Part shown: positions 43,378 through 51,502 of the stretch, piece by piece
How positions within the stretch are numbered: the stretch's first letter is position 1
Layout: each line of letters starts with the position of its first letter
From: SB15 sp964639245
GTDB taxonomy: Bacteria; Chloroflexota; Anaerolineae; Aggregatilineales; J027
Length of the DNA: 64,000 nucleotides
Direction: 5' to 3'
Assembly: GCA_964639245.1 (NCBI GenBank)
Contig: CAZXCU010000007.1
Span: 124,001 to 188,000 of the forward strand
Position numbers and translations under genes: made by a program
Notes under the pieces: model-generated
Database searches by the model: none
Told to the model about the DNA's origin: nothing
What the model saw: the letters and a program-made list of their open reading frames with translations, nothing else

Positions 43378-43805
43378 GGCGTGACCTTTTCGCTAATCCA
43401 TTGCAGGGCAGGGTCATATTCCTTAAAAATGCCAAGCTCTATATTTTTCAAATGATGTTTGATCATTTTTTCCGCCGCAAAGCGCATCACAAAATGAAGC
43501 GGCCCGCCGGGAATCACCATGGCGATCCGCCCCTGTGCATTTTTGGGGTAGGCTTTGACAATATCTTCGGCGCGTTTGGCAGCATATGGCGAATAACCGG
43601 AATGGGTCGTATCATTGATGGTTAAAAAAGGTCTGTCCGCCGGCCAGTTTTTAATAATTTCAATACAGCTTTCTGCCCAGACATCGACTTTTTGCCGTGA
43701 AGTTGTCTCTTTGGCGGGTTCGGAACGCACCACAACAACCTGCCTATCATAGAGCCACTCTAACACCACCCCTAGTTCTTTGTGTTCAATAATCTTATCA
43801 AACAT
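43374..43805 (-). CDS. STAS-like protein
   Basis: 143 aa from ATG 43805 after AAGGGAAA; a frame to 44102 extends antisense across the phosphoesterase and is not credible. GVVLEWLYDRQVVVVRSE, FLTINDTTHSGYSPY and the tail FKEYDPALQWISEKV follow the family pattern. It is followed by a second STAS-like gene with an ATGA overlap. Function unknown. Confidence 0.5.
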   Translation of the reverse strand: MFDKIIEHKELGVVLEWLYDRQVVVVRSEPAKETTSRQKVDVWAESCIEIIKNWPADRPFLTINDTTHSGYSPYAAKRAEDIVKAYPKNAQGRIAMVIPGGPLHFVMRFAAEKMIKHHLKNIELGIFKEYDPALQWISEKVTP

Positions 43806-43918
43806 TATTTTTTTCCCTTGCCTCACCCCTCCCCATTCATTGTAACCCGATATTTTTCCGAGAAGCGCATCGGATACATTTTCGTACAAAATCCAAATTT
43901 TTCTCAAAATTGTCAGGT

Positions 43919-44701
43919 TTAGGTGAAATCGAAAACACGGTTGATGCGCGGTTCGCCATACTCCGCCCCGCCTGTAATGACATGCAAATTTTCGCGGATG
44001 TGAACTTCGCCGTCGCCGTGCGTATGCCCGCACAACACTGTCAATTGCCGATGGGGATAGCCATGCGCCATTTGCCAGAGAACACTGCCCGCCGCATGAC
44101 ACGTAAAACGCGGCAGCCAGATGTCGCCGGAAGTGCTGCCATTGTGCCAGCAGGATTCTTTAAAAGGCGGTACATGGGTTAGCACCAACACATGGCGGTA
44201 TTTTTCCAGCGCGGCGGGCAGCACCGCGTTAAAATGAGCGGCGGTTTCATCCCCCAATTCATTGAGCCGTGTGACCAGATTGCCACCCACCAATTCCCGG
44301 ATCATAATATCGTCATTCAACATGACCATATTCCGCACATCGCCCAAACGCGCATCTCCCCAGCCATCATGCCCCACCAAAGCAATCTGGGGGGTGATTT
44401 CAATGACTGTTTCGGCAGGCAGCCAGCGTAAATAGCGCGACTCGCGGCACAATTCGCGGATTTCTTGGCGCACACTTTGAATACTGCCTCGATAGTAGTC
44501 GTGATTGCCCAATACAAAATAAATCGGCTTCTGAAAAGCCGACTCAAGTTGCTCCAAGTACATTCTGACCGCGTGCGCTTCACCAATATCCCCCCCGATG
44601 AGCAGCATATCGGCGGCGGGCAAAGTCTCCAGAAAATTTAGCAATTGGGTATCGTTCAAAAAATTTAAGTGCAGGTCGGTTGTCCAAGCAATGCGTGGCA
44701 T
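43919..44701 (-). CDS. Calcineurin-like metallophosphoesterase
   Basis: 260 aa. Metal-binding motifs in order: IAWTTDLHLN, LLIGGDIGEA, FVLGNHDYY, LTHVPPF and LCGHTHGDGE. All are intact. It starts directly after the stop of the nucleotidyltransferase gene, making a three-gene set with 44702 and 45259. Substrate unknown. Confidence 0.85.
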   Translation of the reverse strand: MPRIAWTTDLHLNFLNDTQLLNFLETLPAADMLLIGGDIGEAHAVRMYLEQLESAFQKPIYFVLGNHDYYRGSIQSVRQEIRELCRESRYLRWLPAETVIEITPQIALVGHDGWGDARLGDVRNMVMLNDDIMIRELVGGNLVTRLNELGDETAAHFNAVLPAALEKYRHVLVLTHVPPFKESCWHNGSTSGDIWLPRFTCHAAGSVLWQMAHGYPHRQLTVLCGHTHGDGEVHIRENLHVITGGAEYGEPRINRVFDFT

Positions 44702-45286
44702 TTATTCCCCATTTCGTCTGCGATGTTCGGCAATTAATTTTACCCAGACTTCGCGGGACTCGCCCACCCATTCTTCCAGATAAGCATAATCCAGCGCGTC
44801 CCCTTGAACAGTAATCATCGCACCAACATCCCGCAAATGCTTCTGCGATTTGCCCATCATAAACCAGTCTAATTTATACAAAATGACATCTTCCGGGGAC
44901 ATGAAGTACGCCGTTTTTGTACCATCGCCATAGGTTAAACTTCGCGCCCTGTCTAAGGTGCGCTGTTGACGGAGCGAAAGAGGCAAACCAACAGCATAAA
45001 AATCAGCTTTTAAAGCATTGTTCATATCTATAATTTGAAAATCTGTGCCAGTCTTTACAGCTTCTTGCACTCGTTCCAAAGTCACAAGAAAATCGAAGGG
45101 TTGACACAATTCGACAAATCTACCCACGTTTTCAAGCGCAAGCTGAACATTAATATCAACATCATAGGTCATACGGGCTTCACCGTATAACGAACTAGCA
45201 AAAGAACCCCCAATAGCATAGCGCGCTTCACATGTTGTTAGAAGCGACACCACTTTTTCTACGAATTGAAAATAGCGTGCATCCAT
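44702..45286 (-). CDS. Nucleotidyltransferase (AbiEii/MNT-like)
   Basis: 194 aa. The NTase fold core is GGSFASSLYGEARMTYDVDINV, giving GGS and the DxD pair (DVDIN), with a third acidic strand near FQIIDMNNALKADFYAV. Such enzymes include toxin-type nucleotidyltransferases that modify tRNA or proteins. It overlaps the small gene upstream by 28 bp, so a toxin-antitoxin style pair is plausible but not shown. Confidence 0.7.
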   Translation of the reverse strand: MDARYFQFVEKVVSLLTTCEARYAIGGSFASSLYGEARMTYDVDINVQLALENVGRFVELCQPFDFLVTLERVQEAVKTGTDFQIIDMNNALKADFYAVGLPLSLRQQRTLDRARSLTYGDGTKTAYFMSPEDVILYKLDWFMMGKSQKHLRDVGAMITVQGDALDYAYLEEWVGESREVWVKLIAEHRRRNGE

Positions 45287-45534
45287 TCATCCCACTCGCT
45301 TGCTCGCATAATCCGCTTGATAGCACGTTGATGAATCTCCGGTTCTGAGAGTTCTGGGAAACGCTGACGTTCTGTAGCATAAACCATTAATCGCATTGAC
45401 TCAAATAAATCCGCCACCGCTTTCCCTTTTTCCTGCGGAGTCATCCGGCGGAAAATGTTCAACTGTTCAACATCCAGTTCATCAAAAGCCGTTTTGACGG
45501 CGATGTCAATTTCTTCGCTGGTAGGTCGTGCCAT
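45259..45534 (-). CDS. Small helical protein paired with nucleotidyltransferase
   Basis: 91 aa, all-helical by pattern, with RMTPQEKGKAVADLFESM and many charged residues. It overlaps the nucleotidyltransferase gene by 28 bp, a tight coupling as in toxin-antitoxin modules. It may be the antitoxin; no DNA-binding motif is visible. Confidence 0.55.
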   Translation of the reverse strand: MARPTSEEIDIAVKTAFDELDVEQLNIFRRMTPQEKGKAVADLFESMRLMVYATERQRFPELSEPEIHQRAIKRIMRASEWDEWMHAIFNS

Positions 45535-45579
45535 CGAAAAGTCTCCCCTATGCTTATCGGGATGCCATTATCAAAAATT

Positions 45580-45996
45580 CTAGGAATCCGCCGATTCAGG
45601 CAGCACCGGTTTGATATCAATAACGGGTGTGCCGTCAATGGCTTCAAGCGGGCCAACTTTGAGGCTGTTCCCCTTGATTTCCCGCACCGTCACCCGATGC
45701 AAACCAATGGGATTAGGCCGATTCGGGGAACGGGTCGCAAACACCCCGGTGAGTGGATTTTCAATTTCGCCACGCGGATGCACTTGCAAGACATCCCGTG
45801 CCGAAAGATGAAACCATGTCAGGATAATAAGCGCATCCCCTACCGCGACTCCGTGCAGCGCCGGTGTCAGCGAGTCGACAATCTCAATCCACGCATCGGG
45901 TGCGCCTTCATACCCCTGACGCGGGGCAGAGTCGCGGGTGGTCAGTTCGGAACGCACCACACCCACCGGGTGAAGAAGGTAATTTGCATCGGTCAT
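45580..45996 (-). CDS. TrmO/TsaA-like tRNA methyltransferase
   Basis: 138 aa. The signature ATRSPNRPNPIGLHRVTV is diagnostic of the TsaA/TrmO beta-barrel family, which methylates N6-threonylcarbamoyladenosine at tRNA position 37 in characterised members. The N-terminal LLHPVGVVRSELTTRDSAP also fits. Short family members may have other targets. It stands alone, 45 bp upstream of the small gene. Confidence 0.75.
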   Translation of the reverse strand: MTDANYLLHPVGVVRSELTTRDSAPRQGYEGAPDAWIEIVDSLTPALHGVAVGDALIILTWFHLSARDVLQVHPRGEIENPLTGVFATRSPNRPNPIGLHRVTVREIKGNSLKVGPLEAIDGTPVIDIKPVLPESADS

Positions 45997-46118
45997 CGTT
46001 TTCTCCTATTTAAAAAGTGTTCATGATCAAACTTGTAATAAATAAGAAAAAGAGGTTGACATCAGTGTTGAGGTCTTCCAGCTATAACAAGACAATAAAA
46101 ATTTATTCCTATTCAAGT

Positions 46119-46550
46119 TTAGACTTCTGGATCACTGGAGTCTACCGCTTCAATAAATTTCGTTAGGAAGTCAATAAATTCTGCTCTCTCAATAAGCTGT
46201 TCATATTCCCATTTACCATATATATTATTATAAACATCTCGCACTGATTTTTGGGTCTCATCAAATGCTATTACGAAAATTAGGACAAGTTGTTCATCGG
46301 ATATCTTAGGCATAGGATCAGATGAGCGACTTTTGCGAATCTCAATATCGGAAGTAACCGTCAAAAATTCAATAAGCTGTTTAGTATAAGCGTTAAAATC
46401 AAGCGCTCCTTTACCGTACTTATTTTCATTTATATTATCAATCACTTGAAGGAGGTCTTTTTCCTTACCTTGAATAAAGAATTCTATATGTAACTGATAG
46501 TCAGCATTCTCTGAGACAATGCTGACTCCCCGAACGACATATTTTCTCAT
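46119..46550 (-). CDS. Hypothetical protein
   Basis: 143 aa, lower GC than neighbours and rich in Ile, Asp and Glu. It starts RKYVVRGVSIVSENADYQLHIEFFIQG, with no recognised motif. It lies alone between TrmO and the helicase. The AT-rich composition may indicate transfer. Confidence 0.5.
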   Translation of the reverse strand: MRKYVVRGVSIVSENADYQLHIEFFIQGKEKDLLQVIDNINENKYGKGALDFNAYTKQLIEFLTVTSDIEIRKSRSSDPMPKISDEQLVLIFVIAFDETQKSVRDVYNNIYGKWEYEQLIERAEFIDFLTKFIEAVDSSDPEV

Positions 46551-46753
46551 TTAAATCCTCCAACTACTTAGCTACAACGTACCACCACCCTGAATACTGC
46601 GCCCAACAGGAGCTATTTTTCTCTGTTCATCCCTTTCATTTTAATAAATTTTAGTTAAAAAAACGCAGCATTTGCCAAAACCATGATATACTGCGAAGAG
46701 TGTTTTTCAGCGATATTGTGCTTGGTAAATTTCTGCTCCCTACGATTTCATCA

Positions 46754-46765
46754 GCGCAAGTGCGC
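46754..46765 (+). promoter_or_regulatory. Small hairpin in helicase leader
   Basis: GCGC-aagt-GCGC lies 23 bp before the helicase ATG, in a leader of about 95 nt that begins after an extended -10 (TGATATACT at 46684-46692). This may be part of a cold-shock-like leader; the rest of the leader shows no clear fold. Confidence 0.35.
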
Positions 46766-46788
46766 TTCTATCTAACCATTGAGGTTTC

Positions 46789-48189
46789 ATGCAATTTCAG
46801 GATTTGAACTTACTTGATGCCCTGCTGCGGGCAGTCCAAACAGAGGGGTATTCTGAACCCACCCCCATTCAGCAGCAAACGATTCCGCATGTGCTGGCGG
46901 GGCGCGATGTGCTTGGCTGCGCTCAAACTGGCACGGGCAAAACCGCCGCGTTCGCACTCCCCATTTTGCAACGCCTAAACGCCATGAAAGGCTCGCGCCG
47001 GATGAAAGCCTTAGTGCTTTCCCCCACCCGCGAACTCGCCTCCCAGATTGGCGACAGTTTTGCTGCCTACGGACAATATTTGCCCTTCAAACACACCGTG
47101 ATTTTTGGCGGGGTGGGGCAAAATCCGCAGGTGCAGGCGCTCCATCGAGGCGTAGACATTCTGGTGGCTACCCCCGGACGCTTGCTCGATTTAATGAGTC
47201 AGGGCGAAATTCGGCTGGACACAATTGAAATTTTCGTCTTGGACGAAGCTGACCGGATGCTGGACATGGGCTTTATCCATGATGTGAAAAAAGTCCTCAG
47301 AGCGCTGCCCGCCAGACGGCAAAATTTGCTCTTTTCCGCCACCATGCCCGACGATATTGTCGAATTGGCGAACAGCTTTTTACATGACCCGGTGCATGTC
47401 GAAGTCACCCCGCAGGCCACCACCGTCGAAAAAATTGACCAGCATATTTTTTTCGTGGAAACCCGCGATAAACGCGCCTTGCTGGAACATCTGTTGATGG
47501 ACAAAGCCATCAAACGGGTGCTGGTCTTTACCCGCACCAAACACGGCGCAAATAAGGTCGTTAAACAATTGGATGGGGTGCGGATTCGGGCGGAGGCCAT
47601 TCACGGCAACAAATCCCAATCGGCACGCGAACGGGCGCTGGCAAATTTTAAAAGCGGTGCCACACGGGTGCTGGTCGCTACCGATATTGCCGCACGCGGG
47701 ATTGATGTCGAAGGCATCACGCATGTCATCAATTACGATTTGCCCAACATCCCCGAAAGTTATGTGCATCGCATCGGACGGACGGCGCGGGCGGGCGCAG
47801 ATGGCATCGCTTATTCGTTTTGTAATGAGGAAGAACGGGCGTATCTGCGCGACATCGAAAAAACGATTCGGCAGCGGATTCCAGTGGTCGCTGACCATCC
47901 CTACCCATCGCCACTGGGTTTGCCCCAACCGACAGACTTAACCCCGCGTCGCAATGGCACACCCGCCCCACAAAAAACAAACGGGAACAGGAATCAGGGG
48001 CAGGCGCAGGCGCAAAAAAACACCGGGGCCCCTCCACCGCGTCATCAGCAAAAACCGTCCCCGCGTCCAGTAACAAAATCGGATCATCCACAAGCGGCTG
48101 CCAATAACGAAGGTGCGCCCAAACCCAAACGGAAGCGCTATCGGAATCGTAACCGCAACCAGCAGCGTCAACCAAGTCCACAAGAATAA
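46789..48189 (+). CDS. DEAD-box RNA helicase (RhlE-like)
   Basis: 466 aa. Q motif near FQDLNLLDALLRAVQ..PTPIQQQTIP, motif I AQTGTGKTAAF, PTRELA, DEAD (VLDEADRMLDMGF), SAT (FSATMP), and HRIGRTARAG are all present. The C-terminal 90 residues are rich in Pro, Gln and Arg and end in a basic RNA-binding tail. It unwinds RNA, often in ribosome assembly or cold response. A terminator follows. Confidence 0.95.
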   Translation: MQFQDLNLLDALLRAVQTEGYSEPTPIQQQTIPHVLAGRDVLGCAQTGTGKTAAFALPILQRLNAMKGSRRMKALVLSPTRELASQIGDSFAAYGQYLPFKHTVIFGGVGQNPQVQALHRGVDILVATPGRLLDLMSQGEIRLDTIEIFVLDEADRMLDMGFIHDVKKVLRALPARRQNLLFSATMPDDIVELANSFLHDPVHVEVTPQATTVEKIDQHIFFVETRDKRALLEHLLMDKAIKRVLVFTRTKHGANKVVKQLDGVRIRAEAIHGNKSQSARERALANFKSGATRVLVATDIAARGIDVEGITHVINYDLPNIPESYVHRIGRTARAGADGIAYSFCNEEERAYLRDIEKTIRQRIPVVADHPYPSPLGLPQPTDLTPRRNGTPAPQKTNGNRNQGQAQAQKNTGAPPPRHQQKPSPRPVTKSDHPQAAANNEGAPKPKRKRYRNRNRNQQRQPSPQE

Positions 48190-48222
48190 CGCTCCCCTGA
48201 GCTAGCTTAATCTTACATCTAT

Positions 48223-48247
48223 GGGTGGGTCACAAGCCCACCCTTTT
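48223..48247 (+). terminator. Intrinsic terminator of helicase gene
   Basis: GGGTGGG (48223-48229) pairs with CCCACCC (48237-48243) followed by TTTT. Confidence 0.7.
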
Positions 48248-48391
48248 GATTCCATCACCCGCTTTCGTTTGTATTTCATAATCATATGGTTTTAATGCTC
48301 AAACTAATAAAATTCACAAGGTACTCATCGAAAGTTGCTTCTGTTTTTTGCCGAATTTCATACAATGACTAAAAGCTGATTGGAAGAAGCC

Positions 48392-48898
48392 ATGAGAACA
48401 CGTCTCCTTTTAATTCTCCTTGTTTTGTTGATAAGTCTGGTGCCGGGGGTGAATGCCCAAGAGCCGGAAATCGGCACTGCCGCCGACAATGCGTGTAACG
48501 TCAAAGGCAGCATGGAAGGCAAATGTATCAGTGAGTGGCATTGGCGCTGTGGCTGGTTTATTGCGCGGTATCAAACAGGTCGCTTGACCCTGCGCCAAGT
48601 GCCTGCCGATTGTGCGGCGGTTTTGATCCTGCCCTATCTCGCACCCGTCGAATTTCAAGCGGTGATCCCCGTGCTGCGGAATGCGGGCTACTTTACCATT
48701 GTCTGTGATTGCGAAGGTGAAATAGCGTTGCGGCAGTGGTATGCTGAAAATGCAGTGGATTTTGAGTCTTGCCCTGTCGTGCCACCGGACATTGTGACTT
48801 CCAACCCATCCGATGACCAAGTGATTGCCTTGATAGACGACCCGAACTGGGCATTTTGCTTCGATTCGAGTGAATTTCCTGAAGAAGAACCCTTTTAA
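48392..48898 (+). CDS. Exported Cys-containing protein
   Basis: 168 aa from ATG 48392 (GGAAG upstream); the frame runs back to 48380. Signal peptide 1-19 (cleavage after VNA). The mature part has eight or so Cys in pairs (CNVKGSMEGKC, CGWF, CDC), suggesting disulfides. No recognised family. Single gene with its own terminator. Confidence 0.6.
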   Translation: MRTRLLLILLVLLISLVPGVNAQEPEIGTAADNACNVKGSMEGKCISEWHWRCGWFIARYQTGRLTLRQVPADCAAVLILPYLAPVEFQAVIPVLRNAGYFTIVCDCEGEIALRQWYAENAVDFESCPVVPPDIVTSNPSDDQVIALIDDPNWAFCFDSSEFPEEEPF

Positions 48899-48922
48899 CA
48901 CGAGAACTGCTCATAGATTCTG

Positions 48923-48949
48923 GCGGCTGCACTGACCAGCCGCTTTTTT
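48923..48949 (+). terminator. Intrinsic terminator after exported protein gene
   Basis: GCGGCTG (48923-48929) and CAGCCGC (48937-48943), then six T. Confidence 0.75.
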
Positions 48950-49029
48950 GTTAATGGCTGTCCTGAAATCAATTGCCAGACTTACAAAAGTCCTGTAAGG
49001 TAGTCTTAACGCATGACGGAGCAGTCCCT

Positions 49030-49569
49030 ATGTTTGACCTCATCATCGCATTTGTCTGGGATTCCTGTTTGAAATATGTCGTTTTTATAGGCATTTTAGG
49101 CATTGTAGCATTGGTCATGACTTATGATGCCCTTGAGGAACGCTTCTGGGACACCACCGAAGGCCGCGTTGTAGAAACCTATATTGAACAACGCCCCACC
49201 CGGGGCGTTGACAAGTATGCACCGTTTGTTGTCTATGCGTACACTGCCAACGGCAAAACCTACCAATCAAACCTCATTACGCATGGCGAAATTCCCCTGT
49301 TAAATGACCGTGACGCACAAAAAGCCATTGCTAAATATCCCGTGGGCAGCACCGTGAAAGTGCATTACAACCCGGACAACCCTGCCGAGGCGACGTTAGC
49401 ATTGTCTTCGGGGAGCAGCATGTTTTTTGTGTGGATTCTCTTGGCGCTTGCAATATTGGCATCGGTCTGGCAGGCCACCAAAATTTTAGATGCGCTGGGT
49501 TTATTGAAAAAGAAAACCAAACCGCTTGTTTATCTGCCCCAACCCAGTGTGGACGAATTGGTTCAATAA
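49030..49569 (+). CDS. DUF3592 membrane protein
   Basis: 179 aa from ATG 49030 (GGAG at 49019-49022). Two membrane helices (about 13-33 and 135-155) flank a soluble loop with the DUF3592 pattern VVETYIEQR..YAPFVVYAYTANGKTYQSN and YPVGSTVKVHYNPDNPAEATL. The family is of unknown function. Isolated gene. Confidence 0.75.
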   Translation: MFDLIIAFVWDSCLKYVVFIGILGIVALVMTYDALEERFWDTTEGRVVETYIEQRPTRGVDKYAPFVVYAYTANGKTYQSNLITHGEIPLLNDRDAQKAIAKYPVGSTVKVHYNPDNPAEATLALSSGSSMFFVWILLALAILASVWQATKILDALGLLKKKTKPLVYLPQPSVDELVQ

Positions 49570-49573
49570 ACGA

Positions 49574-49599
49574 GGGCGGGCTGCGTCCGATACCCGCCC
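49574..49599. repeat. REP-like hairpin between convergent genes
   Basis: GGGCGGG (49574-49580) pairs with CCCGCCC (49593-49599). The sequence CGATACCCGCCCCAAAACCG is shared with the RAYT flank at 33131-33171. It may also act as a terminator for both convergent genes. Confidence 0.55.
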
Positions 49600-49615
49600 C
49601 AAAACCGATGACTTT

Positions 49616-51253
49616 TTATCCTCTGCTCGTCAGATAATCCGTATAGCCGCCCCTGTAATGCCGCAAACCGCCCCCATCCAATTCTAAAATCTGGTCAACC
49701 ACCGTATCCAGAAAATAGCGATCATGCGAGATGGTCAGCACCGCCCCGTTAAATTCTTCCAGCGCGGACTCCAGCACTTCCACCGATAAAATATCGAGAT
49801 TGTTGGTCGGTTCATCCAGCAGCAAATTGGGTTTTTGCAGCATCACCACCGCCAACTGTAAGCGGCTGCGTTCTCCCCCGCTAAAAGTGCGAATCGGCAG
49901 GCGGGTTTGTTCATAGCTAAACAAAAATTTGAGCAAAAATGCCACGGCTGCCCCTTCGCTGGTCGGGTGAATATCGCGGATGAGTTCAAGCGGAGTGCGG
50001 TCTAACCATGCGTCAAGCGTTTGATGCTCTTGCGAATAGTAGCCAATCTGGGTGCTTTGCCCGACGACAATTTCGCCCGTCAACGGCTGTAAATTACCCA
50101 GGATCAGGTTAAACAGCACCGATTTTCCCGCGCCGTTTGGCCCCACCAAGCCGACCCGTTCGCCATGCTGAATTAAAAAATTTACATCCATGAACAACAG
50201 GTCATCCTCAAACGCCATCGTCAGATTTTTGACCTCCAGCGCTTTGTTGCTGCCCCGCCAACCCGCTAACTGCAATTCCATCGGACGTGCCTCACGCACT
50301 TTTTCAATTATTTCGCCGTTGGCCTCTAATTTTTCGAGGAATTTGCGGCGGCTGTTGGCTTGGCGGATATGCCGTTCATCCACCACCAGACTCGCCCAGA
50401 GTTCAAAGCGTTGGATGGCGGCTTCAATCCGCGCAATTTCTTTCTGCTGGGCCGTGTACATCTGCTGCTGGCGCAAGCGGCGCAGTTCCCGTTCCGTCGT
50501 ATAAGCGGTGTAATTGCCCGGATAGACGGTGATTTTGCCCTCCGCCAATTCCGCGATTTGAGTCGCCACTTCGTCCAGCAAGTAGCGGTCATGCGAGACA
50601 ATCACCACCGCGCCTTCATAATGGCAAATGAAATTTTCTAGGTGGCGCTTGGCCTGCAAATCCAGATGATTGTCCGGCTCATCCAGCAGCAGCAATTCAG
50701 GGGATTCTGCGGCAAGGCGGGTCAATGCGACGAGTTTTTTTTGCCCACCGCTTAAATTTTCAACCCGGCATGAATAGTCCTCAGTGCTTAACCCCAGCAT
50801 GGTTAAAAGCTCACGGACTTTGCTGGCGTGTTGTGTCCCGCCAAGCTCATCAAATTGATGGAGCAGTTTTTCCTGTTTTTCCAGCACCCGTGCCAGTTTA
50901 TCTGCGTGGTTATAAATCAGCGGGTCGCCAAGTTGGGCATCTATTTTGGCGAGTGCATGGTCGAGTTCGGCTAAATGGGCGGGCAGAGTCATCGCTTCTT
51001 CGAGCAGCGTTTTGCCCGGGGTGAGCTGGACTTCCTGCGGCAAATAGCCGATTCGCACCCCGCGCAGCCGAAAAATCGTGCCGTGTTCGGGGTGAATTTC
51101 ACCCACGATGGCTTTGAGCAGCGACGATTTGCCTGCCCCGTTTGGCCCGACAAGGCCGATTTTATCGTGGTCGCCAATCGCCCAGCGCAATTCCTTAAAA
51201 ATCACCCGTCCGGCGTGGTTGATGGTGAGGTTATCAAGTCGAACAATGTGCAT
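49616..51253 (-). CDS. ABC-F family ATPase (Uup/EttA/ARE-like)
   Basis: 545 aa with two ABC domains and no membrane segment. Walker A motifs GPNGAGKSS and GPNGAGKSV, signatures LSGGQKK and FSGGERSRLQ, Walker B LLLLDEPDNHLDL and LLLDEPTNNLDI, and a charged linker (about 235-320) between domains are present. ABC-F proteins act at the ribosome E site; some rescue it from antibiotics. The 5' leader (51254-51502) has a promoter, a small ORF and a terminator typical of attenuation, which supports a ribosome-protection role by inference. Confidence 0.9.
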   Translation of the reverse strand: MHIVRLDNLTINHAGRVIFKELRWAIGDHDKIGLVGPNGAGKSSLLKAIVGEIHPEHGTIFRLRGVRIGYLPQEVQLTPGKTLLEEAMTLPAHLAELDHALAKIDAQLGDPLIYNHADKLARVLEKQEKLLHQFDELGGTQHASKVRELLTMLGLSTEDYSCRVENLSGGQKKLVALTRLAAESPELLLLDEPDNHLDLQAKRHLENFICHYEGAVVIVSHDRYLLDEVATQIAELAEGKITVYPGNYTAYTTERELRRLRQQQMYTAQQKEIARIEAAIQRFELWASLVVDERHIRQANSRRKFLEKLEANGEIIEKVREARPMELQLAGWRGSNKALEVKNLTMAFEDDLLFMDVNFLIQHGERVGLVGPNGAGKSVLFNLILGNLQPLTGEIVVGQSTQIGYYSQEHQTLDAWLDRTPLELIRDIHPTSEGAAVAFLLKFLFSYEQTRLPIRTFSGGERSRLQLAVVMLQKPNLLLDEPTNNLDILSVEVLESALEEFNGAVLTISHDRYFLDTVVDQILELDGGGLRHYRGGYTDYLTSRG

Positions 51254-51313
51254 GGTTTTCTCCTGTGGATAAAACGCGGTCAGGCAACCCCTGCACGGAT
51301 TTTGCCATGAAAC

Positions 51314-51338
51314 AAAAAAGTCAGGGGTGCGCCCTGAC
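51314..51338 (-). terminator. Intrinsic terminator in ABC-F leader (attenuator)
   Basis: On the minus strand GTCAGGG-cgcac-CCCTGAC is followed by six T, 60 nt before the ABC-F ATG. Its left arm contains GGGCGC, which can alternatively pair with GCGCCC at 51388-51393 (plus-strand coordinates). Confidence 0.75.
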
Positions 51339-51374
51339 CTTTTATTAAGATCAATGATAGATTAGCTACTTATC

Positions 51375-51467
51375 TTACACAGCCATCGGGCGCGGGAATA
51401 GGTTGCGCCCCATGATGGATGACATCATGCTCCGTGTTAGAATAGAGGACTGCGAAAAGTAAATCAT
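51375..51467 (-). CDS. Putative 30-aa leader peptide of ABC-F gene
   Basis: ATG 51467 to TAA 51375, starting MIYFSQSSILTRS and ending GRNLFPRPMAV. The ATG begins exactly 7 nt after the -10, so translation would be leaderless. The ORF overlaps two hairpins (CATGATG/CATCATG at 51411-51429 and GGGCGC/GCGCCC at 51388-51410). Stalling at the C-terminal codons would free GCGCCC to pair with the terminator arm. Its coding status is inferred from position and absence of stops. Confidence 0.5.
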   Translation of the reverse strand: MIYFSQSSILTRSMMSSIMGRNLFPRPMAV

Positions 51468-51474
51468 AGTGTTC

Positions 51475-51502
51475 ATTATAAGGAAAATTGGATGAAAGTC
51501 AA
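51475..51502 (-). promoter_or_regulatory. Strong promoter of ABC-F leader
   Basis: On the minus strand TTGACT (51502-51497), a 16-bp spacer and TATAAT (51480-51475). The -35 lies within the first codons of the divergent alcohol dehydrogenase gene. Confidence 0.7.

Noticed and set aside
43806..44102. 99-residue N-terminal extension of the STAS-like gene at 43374
   Set aside because: It runs antisense through the phosphoesterase end and lacks a ribosome site; ATG 43805 has one.
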